From Bradyrhizobium sp. 141 (GTDB lineage Bacteria > Pseudomonadota > Alphaproteobacteria > Rhizobiales > Xanthobacteraceae), in contig NZ_JADPKR010000087.1 in the NCBI RefSeq assembly GCF_023074055.1, positions 17,648 through 81,647 of the forward strand: DNA of 64,000 nucleotides, in the 5' to 3' direction. The notes under the pieces are model-generated. The model made no database searches, was not told where the DNA came from, and saw only the letters and a program-made list of their open reading frames with translations. The position numbers and the translations under genes are program-made. Within the stretch, counting starts at the first letter, position 1; each line of letters begins with the position of its first letter. This document shows positions 8,505 to 18,704 of the stretch, in pieces.

Positions 8505-9590
8505 ATGTCGTCACTCCCCGAAGCCAAACTGGACGTCCTGCTCGCCCATCACGCCTCACTCGAGGCCGAATCGCTGGGGCAACTCGCCTCCGAACGCTAC
8601 GTGCAGATCACGCGCGAGCTCGCCGAGATCACGCCGCTGATCGAAGCGGTGAAGGCCTACCGTTCCGCCGTCAAGGAGCTCGCCGACACAGAAGCGCTGA
8701 TCGCCGATCCCGCAACCGATGCCGAGATGCGCGGCATGGCGGAAGCCGAACGCAACGAGCTCGCACCGAGAATCGAGGAACTGGTCCAGAAGATCCGCGT
8801 TGCGCTGCTGCCCAAAGACGCCATGGACGATCGCAACGTGGTGCTGGAAATCCGCGCCGGCACTGGCGGCGACGAGGCCTCGCTGTTTGCCGGAGACCTG
8901 TTCCGGATGTACGAGCGCTTCGCGGCCTTGCAGGGCTGGAAAGTCGAGGTGATCTCGGCCAGCGAAGGCACCGTCGGGGGCTACAAGGAAATCATCGCGG
9001 AGGTGCAGGGCCGCGGCGCGTTCTCCAAGCTGAAGTTCGAATCCGGCGTGCACCGCGTGCAGCGCGTGCCCGACACCGAAACGCAGGGACGCATCCACAC
9101 TTCGGCCGCGACAGTCGCCGTGCTGCCGGAGGTCGAGGATGTCGACGTCGACATCAAGAACGACGATCTGCGAATCGAGACCATGCGCGCGCAAGGAGCC
9201 GGCGGCCAGCACGTCAACAAGACTGAGTCTGCGATCCGCATCACCCACATCCCGACCGGCATCGTGGTGATGATGCAGGACAGCCGCTCGCAGCACAAGA
9301 ACCGCGCTTCCGCCATGAACATCCTGCGCTCGCGCATCTACGACGCCGAACGGCAACGCGTCGATGCCGCGCGCTCGGCGGAGCGCAAGGAGAAGGTCGG
9401 CTCCGGCGACCGCTCTGAGCGCATCCGCACCTATAATTTTCCGCAAGGGCGCGTCACCGACCACCGCATCAATCTGACGCTCTACAAGCTGCCGCAGGTG
9501 ATCGCAGGCGAAGCGCTCGGCGAGCTGACCGACGCGCTGACCACCGAGCACCAGGCCGCGCAACTCGCCGCACAAGGCGCAGCGGCCTGA
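8505..9590 (+). CDS. prfA: Peptide chain release factor 1
   Basis: A 361-residue class I release factor that reads UAA and UAG and hydrolyses peptidyl-tRNA. The catalytic loop is visible as MRAQGAGGQHVNKTESA, whose GGQ glutamine is the target of PrmC methylation. Upstream is the conserved ESGVHRVQRVPDTETQGRIH segment, and the N-terminal domain is helical. It directly follows ptsP. In many Rhizobiales prmC follows immediately, but here about 6.9 kb of other genes intervene before prmC. Confidence 0.97.
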   Translation: MSSLPEAKLDVLLAHHASLEAESLGQLASERYVQITRELAEITPLIEAVKAYRSAVKELADTEALIADPATDAEMRGMAEAERNELAPRIEELVQKIRVALLPKDAMDDRNVVLEIRAGTGGDEASLFAGDLFRMYERFAALQGWKVEVISASEGTVGGYKEIIAEVQGRGAFSKLKFESGVHRVQRVPDTETQGRIHTSAATVAVLPEVEDVDVDIKNDDLRIETMRAQGAGGQHVNKTESAIRITHIPTGIVVMMQDSRSQHKNRASAMNILRSRIYDAERQRVDAARSAERKEKVGSGDRSERIRTYNFPQGRVTDHRINLTLYKLPQVIAGEALGELTDALTTEHQAAQLAAQGAAA

Positions 9591-9627
9591 ATCCGCGCTT
9601 CAGCGTGTCTTGTTCAGCGCGCCTTAT

Positions 9628-10098
9628 TCAGCGTGCCTTGGCCCGGAACGATCGCAGGAGCTTGGCCAAGGCGGGAGCGGCGGCACCCAGCTCGTCCAGA
9701 TGAATGCGCGAGAGCGACCGCAGCTTCTGCTCGCCCTTGGCCGTCAGCTTGACGAGAACGCGCCTTGCGTCCTCGGGATCGGCTTCCCGGCCGATCAGCT
9801 TCAGTTTCGCCATGCGATCCACCAGCTCTACCGCCGTATGGTGCCGGATCAGGAGGAAGCCGGCGATGTCGCCGACGCTGGCGCCGCCGGGGCCGGCCAA
9901 TCCCTTGATCGCCAGCAACGCCTGGTGCTGCTGCGGCGTCAACCCGGCGTTCTGGGCCGCGGCTTCGCTGAAAGCAAGGAAGCCTCGCAACTGGCGGCGG
10001 AATTGGGCAAGCGCCGTGTAGTCGGCTTCACGCATCGCACCGCCCTTTGCGGGAGCAGCCCGCGCCGTGCGTCCAGTCTTCCGTTTCGATTCAGCCAT
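9628..10098 (-). CDS. MarR family transcriptional regulator
   Basis: A 156-residue winged-helix regulator. The central region QHQALLAIKGLAGPGGASVGDIAGFL is followed by a recognition-helix region with HTAVELVDRMAKLKLIGREA and a wing, ADPEDARRVLVKLTAKGEQKL, typical of MarR. The N-terminus is basic (MAESKRKTGRTARAAPAKGG). It probably acts as a dimeric repressor that responds to a small molecule. It is convergent with prfA and 124 bases from the alpha-CTD-like gene. Its target may lie within this inserted block, but no operator is recognisable. Confidence 0.88.
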   Translation of the reverse strand: MAESKRKTGRTARAAPAKGGAMREADYTALAQFRRQLRGFLAFSEAAAQNAGLTPQQHQALLAIKGLAGPGGASVGDIAGFLLIRHHTAVELVDRMAKLKLIGREADPEDARRVLVKLTAKGEQKLRSLSRIHLDELGAAAPALAKLLRSFRAKAR

Positions 10099-10222
10099 TC
10101 CGTGCCTTCGACCTCAGCCCGCCCGCCGGCGAAGCGGGAGCTGCCGAGATTAGCAAGGAAGCCCGGGCGGAACCATCGGCAGGCGTCGCGGATGCACAAA
10201 TATGGGGGCTTTTGCAGCTCTC

Positions 10223-10873
10223 CTATTCGTAGTTGGACAGCAGGATCTTCACCAGGATGACCTGAAACGCGATCGGAATACGAACGCTCTTCCGCCTGAT
10301 CGAACGCTGAAGCGCACTGACGATCTCGGCGCTGGTCAAGGCGCCGTCGGATGCATTCGTGATCAACTCACCCCACATCTGCGACAGCGAGCCGCCGGGC
10401 GGGATCACCGGCTTGATGGTCACGCCGCAGCCCTGCGCCCAGTCGACGATCTCTTGCATCGTGTGAGGACCGCAATTGCGCGTCGTCGCAAGTCGCTCGG
10501 CCGTCAACGCAAGCAGCAGCTCGCGCGAGGGCGACCATGTCCCCTTCGGCGGCTGCTCGCCGGTGAGCTCGACCGCGAGTTCCTTCAAGACATTCTGGGC
10601 GCGCACGCTAAGTCTCTGCATCGGCACCGGCGTGCGCTTGGCCTGGACGGAGCCGACGGCCGGCCCGCGTTGACCGACGGACCGACTGCGCGGCTCCGAC
10701 ATGCGCGAGCCATCGCCGGACTGCGGCGATACGCGTTGGTCGCTCCCCTCCCCCGCAGGCCGCGCCGCCTCCTGCCGCTCCGCCTCTTGCGGCCAGGATC
10801 GTCGCTTCCGGGTACCCGCTACTGTCGTCTGCCGCGGCATCTCTCTCGCCGAACCCGCCATTCTCGTACTCAC
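10223..10873 (-). CDS. Orphan protein with an RNA polymerase alpha-CTD-like helix-hairpin-helix domain
   Basis: A 216-residue protein. The first 75 or so residues are Arg/Gln/Pro-rich and look disordered. From about residue 85 a domain begins with LSVRAQNVLKELAVELTG and continues with ERLATTRNCGPHTMQEIVDW and AQGCGVTIKP. This layout (LS-x-R-x-x-N-x-L entry, then N-x-G-x-x-x-x-x-E-I) is that of the RNA polymerase alpha-subunit C-terminal domain, although no alpha N-terminal domain is present. The last 60 residues (GELITNASDGALTSAEIVSA) are helical. It could contact promoter DNA or sigma-like partners; that is inference. The start is uncertain: an internal Met near residue 58 would give a compact protein. 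Confidence 0.7.
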   Translation of the reverse strand: MSTRMAGSAREMPRQTTVAGTRKRRSWPQEAERQEAARPAGEGSDQRVSPQSGDGSRMSEPRSRSVGQRGPAVGSVQAKRTPVPMQRLSVRAQNVLKELAVELTGEQPPKGTWSPSRELLLALTAERLATTRNCGPHTMQEIVDWAQGCGVTIKPVIPPGGSLSQMWGELITNASDGALTSAEIVSALQRSIRRKSVRIPIAFQVILVKILLSNYE

Positions 10874-11091
10874 AAAGACTAATATATATCGTGATCCGAT
10901 ATGTTTTCACGCGATAATTTTCGTCGTTCGACCAAAGACGAAATTGACAGAAGGTGTTCACAAGCAATGTTTACGTCCAGGAGCTACACGCGGATGTGAC
11001 GTGCCCGGTGCAGGCAGGCCCTCGAGGTCGGCTGCCGCCGGACAGGTCGTGTTGTGCCTGCAAACAAGAACGACATTCGGAGGAAACGATC

Positions 11092-12423
11092 ATGACTGAC
11101 GATCTCGTCCGCCGCGGCCTCTCGCGCCGCGGCCTGCTCCAGACCACCGCGGGCCTCATCGGCGGCTCGGTGCTGCCGGCGATGCCGGCCTTGGCCGAGG
11201 ACAAGCCGATCGGCACCTATCCCGCGGGCGTTTCGGGTTCCACCGCCTTCATCGGCATCTCGGTGCCGCGCACGGGAACCTATGCCGTTCAGGGCGAGGA
11301 CGAGCTCAAGGGCTATCAACTCGCGATCGAGCACATCAACAGCGGTCACGAGCTGATCAAGAAGATCTCGCCGAAGACCAGCAAAGGCGTGCTCGGCAAG
11401 GAGCTCAAGTTTGGCGTCGCTGATTCCGCAGCCAAACCGAACGAGGCCGTGCAGGCACAGCAACGCTTCATCAGCGAGAACAAGGCGATCATGATCACCG
11501 GCGGCACGTCGAGCGCGGTCGCGGTCGCGCTCAACAAGCTCGCCCAGCGCGAGAAGGTGATCTTCGTGTGCGGCATTTCCGGCTCGAACGACACCACCGG
11601 CAAGGACTGCGTCCGCTACGGCTTCCGCCAGAACTTCTTCGGCCAAACCGCCGCGGCGGCGATCGGCCCCGTCATGGTCAAGGAATTCGGCAAGGGCAAG
11701 AAGGCCGCGTATCTCACGCCGGACTACACGTACGGCCACACCGTCACCAAGTCGATGCAGGATTTCCTTGCGTCCGCCGGCTGGACCACCGTGACCAATC
11801 AGGTCGCGCCGCTCGGCGCGCCCGACTACTCCTCATATCTTCTGAACGTCGCGAATTCCGGCGCCGACGTGCTGATCAACGTCAACTGGGGCCACGACGC
11901 GGTGCTGTCGACCCAGCAGGCCAAGCAGTTCGGTGTCCTCGACAAGATGAAGCTGGTGGTCCCGTATCAGGTGCCGTTCATCGCGCGCGAGACCGGCGGC
12001 TTGATGCAGGGCGTCTACGCCGCCACCGACTATTGGTGGACGCTCGAGGACAAGTTCCCGCTGGCCAAGATGTTCAACGAGGCCTTCGAGAAGAAGTACG
12101 GTTACAAGCCGGAATGGGGTGCCGAGAATGCTTATGTCAGCTTCGCGCACTGGGCCCGCATGTGCGAGCAGGCCGGCAGCTTCAACCCGCCTGATGTGAT
12201 CAAGGCCTATGAGAAAGGCGAGACGATCCCCTCGCTCGTCGGCGACGTGCATTACCGTCCCGAGGACCACCAGTGCATCCGTCCTGTCGTGATCGTGAAG
12301 GGCAAGATGCAGAAGGACATGAAGAACAAGGAAGATTGGTACGACGTAGTCGAGATCGTCCCCGGTGAAAGCCTGATGCAAAAACCGGACGCCTTCGGCT
12401 GCCATCCGGGCGACTACAGCTGA
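11092..12423 (+). CDS. ABC transporter substrate-binding protein (Liv/amide type, Tat-exported)
   Basis: A 443-residue periplasmic binding protein of the branched-chain amino acid/amide/urea family (Peripla_BP_6 type). The N-terminus carries a twin-arginine signal (SRRGLLQTTAGLIGG, cleavage near MPALAE), so it appears to be exported folded. Ligand-lobe segments are visible: SVPRTGTYAVQGEDELKG, GGTSSAVAVALNKLAQ and YLTPDYTYGHTVTKSM. I chose the ATG at 11,092 because GGAGGAAAC precedes it by about 5 bases; the open frame further upstream lacks a signal sequence. It heads an operon with two permease and two ATPase functions. The substrate is not determinable here. About 220 bases upstream, rich in A and T around 10,880-10,930, probably hold the promoter. 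Confidence 0.92.
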   Translation: MTDDLVRRGLSRRGLLQTTAGLIGGSVLPAMPALAEDKPIGTYPAGVSGSTAFIGISVPRTGTYAVQGEDELKGYQLAIEHINSGHELIKKISPKTSKGVLGKELKFGVADSAAKPNEAVQAQQRFISENKAIMITGGTSSAVAVALNKLAQREKVIFVCGISGSNDTTGKDCVRYGFRQNFFGQTAAAAIGPVMVKEFGKGKKAAYLTPDYTYGHTVTKSMQDFLASAGWTTVTNQVAPLGAPDYSSYLLNVANSGADVLINVNWGHDAVLSTQQAKQFGVLDKMKLVVPYQVPFIARETGGLMQGVYAATDYWWTLEDKFPLAKMFNEAFEKKYGYKPEWGAENAYVSFAHWARMCEQAGSFNPPDVIKAYEKGETIPSLVGDVHYRPEDHQCIRPVVIVKGKMQKDMKNKEDWYDVVEIVPGESLMQKPDAFGCHPGDYS

Positions 12424-12518
12424 GCCCGCTCTAACCCCTGTGACGCCGCGGGCTGCCCTCTGCTCCTGCGGCGTCACCTTTTTGGCGCGCCGCGGCGCCT
12501 CGCAACAGTGACCCTTTC

Positions 12519-13394
12519 ATGATCAGTTGGCCCAACCTCGTTTCGCAGCTCTTCAACGGGCTGGCGCTCGGCGCGCTGCTCGCGCTGATCAGCTCCGGTC
12601 TGACCATCATCTACGGCACGCTCGGCGTGCTCAACCTCGCGCATGGCGCGATGTTCATGATCGGCGGCTATGCCGGCTTCGTCGCCTATCAGTATACGGA
12701 ATCGTTCGTCCTCGCCGTCATCGCGGGGTCGCTGTTCGTGATGCTGCTCGGCGTGCTCATGGAGCGCGTCATCATCCGCCATTTCTATCATCGTCCGCAC
12801 GAGGATCAGCTGCTGGTGACCTTCGGGCTCGGCATCTGTTTCGTCGAGCTCGTGCGTCTGATCTTCTCGAGCCAGTCGCAGCTGGTGCCGCCGCCCGCGC
12901 TGTTCCAGGGCATCACCAATCTCGGCTTCATGTTCTATCCGACCTATCGCCTCGCCGTGGTCGGCATCGTCGCGGTCGCGCTCGGCGCGCTGTTCATCAT
13001 CCTCTACCGGACCCGGCTCGGCATGATCGTGCGCGCCGGCATCGAGGACTCCGTGATGGTCGATTCGCTCGGCATCAACGTCTACCGCGTCTTCATGGTC
13101 GTGTTCGGCATCGGCGCAATGGCCGCCGGCTTTGCCGGCATCATCAACGCGCCGGTGGTCTCGCTGACACCGGGCATCGGTGACGACATCCTGGTCCAGA
13201 CCTTCGTGGTGGTGGTGATCGGCGGCGTCGGCTCATTCCCCGGCGCGATCCTCGGCGGGCTGATCGCCGGCGAGATCATCAGCGTCACCTCCATGTTCAA
13301 CCCCGGTTATGCCTATGTGATGCTGTTTGCGGTCATGACGCTCGTACTCGTGGTGCGACCGCATGGCCTACTCGGCGTCCAGGGCCGCGAGTAA
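12519..13394 (+). CDS. Branched-chain amino acid-type ABC transporter permease (LivH family)
   Basis: A 291-residue inner-membrane permease with about eight hydrophobic segments. LivH-family features are the N-terminal NGLALGALLALISSGLTIIY, then LGVLNLAHGAMFMIGGYAGF (the LNLAHG motif), and the C-terminal VVVIGGVGSFPGAILGGLIA loop that contacts the ATPase. It lies 95 bases downstream of the binding-protein gene and 11 bases before the LivM-LivG fusion, clearly in one operon. The predicted role is half of the translocation pore for the solute captured by the binding protein. Confidence 0.93.
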   Translation: MISWPNLVSQLFNGLALGALLALISSGLTIIYGTLGVLNLAHGAMFMIGGYAGFVAYQYTESFVLAVIAGSLFVMLLGVLMERVIIRHFYHRPHEDQLLVTFGLGICFVELVRLIFSSQSQLVPPPALFQGITNLGFMFYPTYRLAVVGIVAVALGALFIILYRTRLGMIVRAGIEDSVMVDSLGINVYRVFMVVFGIGAMAAGFAGIINAPVVSLTPGIGDDILVQTFVVVVIGGVGSFPGAILGGLIAGEIISVTSMFNPGYAYVMLFAVMTLVLVVRPHGLLGVQGRE

Positions 13395-13405
13395 GCGATT
13401 CCCCG

Positions 13406-15249
<1,844 letters not shown>

Positions 15250-15253
<4 letters not shown>

Positions 15254-15948
15254 GCCTGATCGAGGTCAACGGCCTGAACAGCTATTACGGGGACTCCCAC
15301 ATCCTGTTCGACGTCACCATGCACGTCGAGCGTCACGAGGTGGTGGCACTGCTCGGCCGCAACGGCGCCGGCAAGAGCACCACGCTGAAGAGCCTGATGG
15401 GCGTCGTGACCCCGCGCAGCGGCAGCGTGAAATTCGACGGCATCGACATCGCCGGACGCAGAAGCCACAAGATCGCGCGGGCGGGCATGCAGCTCGTGCA
15501 CGAGGAGCGCCGCATCTTCGGCAGCCTGTCGGTGGAGGAGAACATCACCCTTGCAGGGATCACCGCGCCGAAACGCTGGCCGCTCGGCCGCATCTACGAG
15601 ATGTTTCCCCGGCTGAAGGAGCGTCGTAACAACCGCGGCACCGAGCTCTCCGGCGGCGAGCAGCAGATGCTCGCGATCGCGCGGGCGCTGGTGCGCGATC
15701 CCAAAATCGTGCTGCTCGACGAGCCGTTCGAGGGCCTTGCGCCTGTGATCGTCCAGGATCTCGTCAAGGCCTGCCGCGAGCTGGCGGCCGCCGGGCAGAC
15801 CATTGTGCTGGTGGAGCAGAATCTGGCGGCGACGCTGGCGCTGGCGGGCCGGATCTACATCATCAACAACGGCCACATCGTGCATGAGGGGCCGGCGCTG
15901 GAGCTGAAAGCCCAGCCGGAACTGCTACAGCGCTATCTCGGCGTTTAG
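15250..15948 (+). CDS. ABC transporter ATP-binding protein (LivF family)
   Basis: A 232-residue ATPase, the usual LivF length. It has Walker A LLGRNGAGKSTTLKSLMG, signature LSGGEQQMLAIARAL and Walker B VLLDEPFEGLAP, with the switch His in IVLVEQNLAATLAL replaced by Gln-Asn, as is normal in LivF. It begins four bases before the end of the fusion gene (ATGA overlap), so it is translated from the same mRNA. With the LivG half of the fusion it should form the heterodimeric motor of the importer. The transcript is followed by an inverted repeat. Confidence 0.94.
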
Positions 15949-15959
15949 ATGATTTTTTG

Positions 15960-16006
15960 AGCATGATCTCTTCGGAAAACCGCTGCGCACTTTTCCGGAT
16001 CATGCT
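15960..16006. repeat. Short inverted repeat with GGAAAACCGC core, copy 2
   Basis: Arms AGCATGATC and GATCATGCT enclose GGAAAACCGCTGCGCACTTT, matching the core of the copy at 5,845. It lies in the convergent gap between livF and the HIT gene, preceded by a run of six T, so it can also act as a terminator. Confidence 0.85.
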
Positions 16007-16432
16007 CTAGCCAACAAGCGCCGCGACCATCCGTTTGGCGTGATCGGCGAGCACGGCCATGTCTTCCTTGCGCGTCTGCGCCGGCAATAGCTCGATACCG
16101 GACCTGACCGGCATGACGTGCATGTGCAGGTGAAGAACCACCTGCCCGCTGGCCGGCTCGCTGAACTGCTGCAGGATGATGCCCTCGGCGTCGAACGCCC
16201 TCATCGCCGCAATCGCGATCCGCTTGGCGGTTCTCGCGACCGCGGCGAGATCGTCATCGGCGATATCCAGGATGCCGCGCGCCGGCGCCCGCGGAATGAC
16301 CAGCGTGTGTCCGGGCGCACGTGGCATGATGTCGAGGAAGGCCAGGCTGCGATCGTCCCTGAAGACCTCGAAGCAGGGAATCTCGCCGCGCAGGATCTTT
16401 GCGAAGACGTTCTGATCGTCGTAGGCCGTCAC
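16007..16432 (-). CDS. HIT family nucleotide-binding hydrolase
   Basis: A 141-residue histidine-triad protein of the Hint branch. The family motif appears as LHLHMHVMP (His-x-His-x-His); the opening segment is VFAKILRGEIPCFEVF, and APGHTLVIPRAPARGI is the conserved core. Such proteins hydrolyse nucleoside phosphoramidates or related AMP conjugates in the cytoplasm. I propose a GTG start at 16,432 because GGGAGGGG precedes it at good spacing; the longer frame from 16,534 would overlap the prmC start and reads as non-family sequence. It is divergent from prmC. Confidence 0.88.
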   Translation of the reverse strand: MTAYDDQNVFAKILRGEIPCFEVFRDDRSLAFLDIMPRAPGHTLVIPRAPARGILDIADDDLAAVARTAKRIAIAAMRAFDAEGIILQQFSEPASGQVVLHLHMHVMPVRSGIELLPAQTRKEDMAVLADHAKRMVAALVG

Positions 16433-16524
16433 GGATCCCCTCCCTCGCTGCGAGGGCGCGATCAAACGCGCTCCTTTCCGTTGACGCAAGCAAGCCTGCC
16501 GATCTATCCACGATGGGGGGTAGG

Positions 16525-17421
16525 ATGGTTCCATTGACGACAGGCTTCGATCCCGGAAACAGCATAGAGAGTGCGCGTCGCGCCCTCACCGCGCGGCTGC
16601 AATCGGCCGGCATCGAGGTGCCCGCCCTCGATGCGCGCCTGCTCGTCGGCGCTGCCCTGGAGCTCGATCTGACCGGCCTGATGACGCAGGCGGCACGACA
16701 ACTCACACCTGAGGAGACCGCGCGCCTCGAACGATATGCGCAGCGCCGGCTGGCACATGAGCCGGTCGCCCGCATTCTCGGCGCGCGGGACTTCTGGGGC
16801 ATGCCGTTCCGGCTGTCCGAGGCGACGCTGGTGCCCCGGCCGGACACCGAGACCGTCGTCGAGCTGGCGCTCGAGATTTTTCGCGGGCTCACGATATCGG
16901 GACAACGCCCTGGAATCGCGGATATCGGCGTCGGTTCGGGCGCCATCCTGCTCGCGCTGCTGCACGAAATTCCCGATGCGTTTGGCGTCGGCACCGATGT
17001 CAGCCTGACGGCGCTCAACACGGCACGCGACAATGCGGCGGCTCTCGGCCTCGCCGGCCGCGCCGGCTTCGTCGCCTGCTCCTACGCGTCGGCGCTCGGC
17101 GGCCCGTTCGACCTCATCGTGTCGAACCCGCCCTATATTCCCTCGGCCGAAATTCCGACATTGAGCATCGAGGTGCGCGAGCACGATCCGCATTTGGCGC
17201 TCGACGGCGGCAATGACGGGTATGACGCCTACCGCGCCCTGATTCCGCAGGCGAGCGAGCGTCTCGCCCCCGGCGGAGCGCTGATCGTCGAGGCCGGCCA
17301 GGGCCAGGCGAGAAATATTGAAACCCTTATGGCGGCCGCGGGGTTAACGGTAGACAGGCCACCCAAGGCCGACCTTGCGGGCATTCCCCGGGCCGTTTCG
17401 GCCCGAAAAATGCCCCCATAA
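16525..17421 (+). CDS. prmC: Peptide chain release factor N5-glutamine methyltransferase
   Basis: A 298-residue SAM-dependent enzyme that methylates the glutamine of the GGQ loop in RF1 and RF2. It has an N-terminal helical release-factor-binding region (about 1-90), then the SAM domain with IADIGVGSGAILLALLHEIP and the diagnostic IVSNPPYIPSAEI (NPPY). ARDFWGMPFRLSEATLVPRP is the PrmC lead-in, and NDGYDAYRALIPQA is also conserved. I prefer the ATG at 16,525 because GGGGGG precedes it by a few bases; ATG 16,513 is possible. It is separated from its substrate gene prfA by an unusual insertion. Confidence 0.95.
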   Translation: MVPLTTGFDPGNSIESARRALTARLQSAGIEVPALDARLLVGAALELDLTGLMTQAARQLTPEETARLERYAQRRLAHEPVARILGARDFWGMPFRLSEATLVPRPDTETVVELALEIFRGLTISGQRPGIADIGVGSGAILLALLHEIPDAFGVGTDVSLTALNTARDNAAALGLAGRAGFVACSYASALGGPFDLIVSNPPYIPSAEIPTLSIEVREHDPHLALDGGNDGYDAYRALIPQASERLAPGGALIVEAGQGQARNIETLMAAAGLTVDRPPKADLAGIPRAVSARKMPP

Positions 17422-17880
17422 AAGCCGGATTGGCTTGCAAATAGCTCTTGGAATATCCCTTGGGAACGACTACGTTTCGGTCAACACATCGGTGCCGGCC
17501 CCGTAGACCTACGGGCGAAAGCCGGGCTCTCGGGCGAGAGCTTTACTGATAAAGGTTCCAAGCCGCAGGTCCTGTGAAGCGCGATAGCCAGTGGAGCTGC
17601 GCTGCTCTCCGACCGCAAAGTGAACGAAAGCCTGATATTGCGCTTGAAGACTTACGCAACACCGCTGGGCTTGTTTCGGCAAGCAAAATGAATGGGTTCG
17701 CTGGCGATCAGTGCTGGCGGGTGGGGAACGCGTCCTTGTTGAACGCGACGGTCGACGAACATCGGCAGGGATCAATCCGCTTGCGCGCAGTGCGCGCGAG
17801 CGATGTGAGCCGCTGTCACCGGGTCACTCCTGGCAATCTGTAATGCGTGCAACGTTTAGGGCTGGAATTAAAGGCAGGAC
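17422..17880 (+). other. 459-base gap with hairpins between prmC and the DUF4167 gene
   Basis: No convincing protein gene is visible. Two small hairpins stand next to each other: CCCGTA-GACC-TACGGG (17,500-17,515) and GCTCT-CGGGCG-AGAGC (17,526-17,541), the second followed by TTT, which may end the prmC transcript. The remaining 330 bases read as an untranslated leader or promoter region of the DUF4167 gene. A structured leader or small RNA is possible but unproven. Confidence 0.4.
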
Positions 17881-18648
17881 ATGAGAAACGGTCAGAACAA
17901 GCAGCGGATGCGCAACCGCAACAACAATAACAACAACAACAACAATAACCGGCGCAGCCAGAACCCGATGACCCGGGTCTACGAGTCCAACGGACCCGAC
18001 ATCAAGATCCGCGGCACCGCCTCGCACATCGCTGAAAAGTATCTCCAGCTCGCGCGAGACGCGCGCTCCTCCGGTGACCCCGTTGCGGCCGAGAACTACT
18101 ACCAGCATGCCGAGCATTATTTCCGCCTGATCGCCGCGGCCCAGGAACAGTTCCGCCAGAATCAGCAGCCACGCGGTGACGAACCGGTCAGCAGCAACAG
18201 CGACGACGGCGAAGACGACGGCGAGAATTTCTCGAATTTCGGCCAGGAACCGGGCTTCGTCCCGCAGCCGCCGCAGCAGTCTTTCGTGCGCGACCGCGAC
18301 GGCCAGCGCGATCATCAGCAACGCGACAACCAGCAGCCGTTCCAGCGTGACAACCAGCAGCCGCGCGAGCACCGCGAGCGCGATCATCGTCCGCAGCCGC
18401 AATATCAGCCGCAGCCGCTGCCCGCGAACCAGCCGCAACCCGTCATCGCCGATGCCGGCAGCGTCGATCGCCTGCCGTCCTTCATCACCGGCGCGCAGCC
18501 GCAAGTGAATGCCGGCGCGAATGGCGGCGAGGGCGGCGCCGGCGGTGGCGAACGCTATCCGCGCCGGCGGCGCCGGCCGCATGGTCCGCGCCCCGAGCGC
18601 GAGGCAGCTCCGGCCGCCTCGAGCGACGATCTCGCGTCCGGCGAGTAA
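17881..18648 (+). CDS. DUF4167 domain-containing protein
   Basis: A 255-residue protein. The N-terminus is highly basic and contains ten consecutive asparagines. It is followed by the conserved domain (about residues 30-95) with TRVYESNGPDIKIRGTASHI, AEKYLQLARDARSSGDPVAA and ENYYQHAEHYFRLIAAAQEQ. The rest is a low-complexity Gln/Pro/Arg/Asp tail (repeated QRDNQQP units) ending in an Arg-rich RRRRRPHGPRP stretch. The YYQHAEHYFR helix looks like a single TPR-like hairpin, and the basic tails suggest RNA binding. The family regularly follows prmC in Rhizobiales, so a translation-related role is an inference from context. A strong terminator follows. Confidence 0.92.
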   Translation: MRNGQNKQRMRNRNNNNNNNNNNRRSQNPMTRVYESNGPDIKIRGTASHIAEKYLQLARDARSSGDPVAAENYYQHAEHYFRLIAAAQEQFRQNQQPRGDEPVSSNSDDGEDDGENFSNFGQEPGFVPQPPQQSFVRDRDGQRDHQQRDNQQPFQRDNQQPREHRERDHRPQPQYQPQPLPANQPQPVIADAGSVDRLPSFITGAQPQVNAGANGGEGGAGGGERYPRRRRRPHGPRPEREAAPAASSDDLASGE

Positions 18649-18671
18649 GCCTGTTCTGGACCTCCGATCTG

Positions 18672-18704
18672 AAATCGTCCCGGCCTCGCCGGGACGATTT
18701 TTTC
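18672..18704. terminator. Bidirectional rho-independent terminator
   Basis: The stem AAATCGTCCCGGC with loop CTC and its complement GCCGGGACGATTT is followed by further T on the plus strand and, read in reverse, by an A-rich start. It lies between the converging DUF4167 and methyltransferase genes and can serve both. Confidence 0.85.

Noticed and set aside
17574..17843. An 89-residue frame in the prmC-DUF4167 gap
   Set aside because: No ribosome binding site, mixed composition, and its position fits an untranslated leader better.
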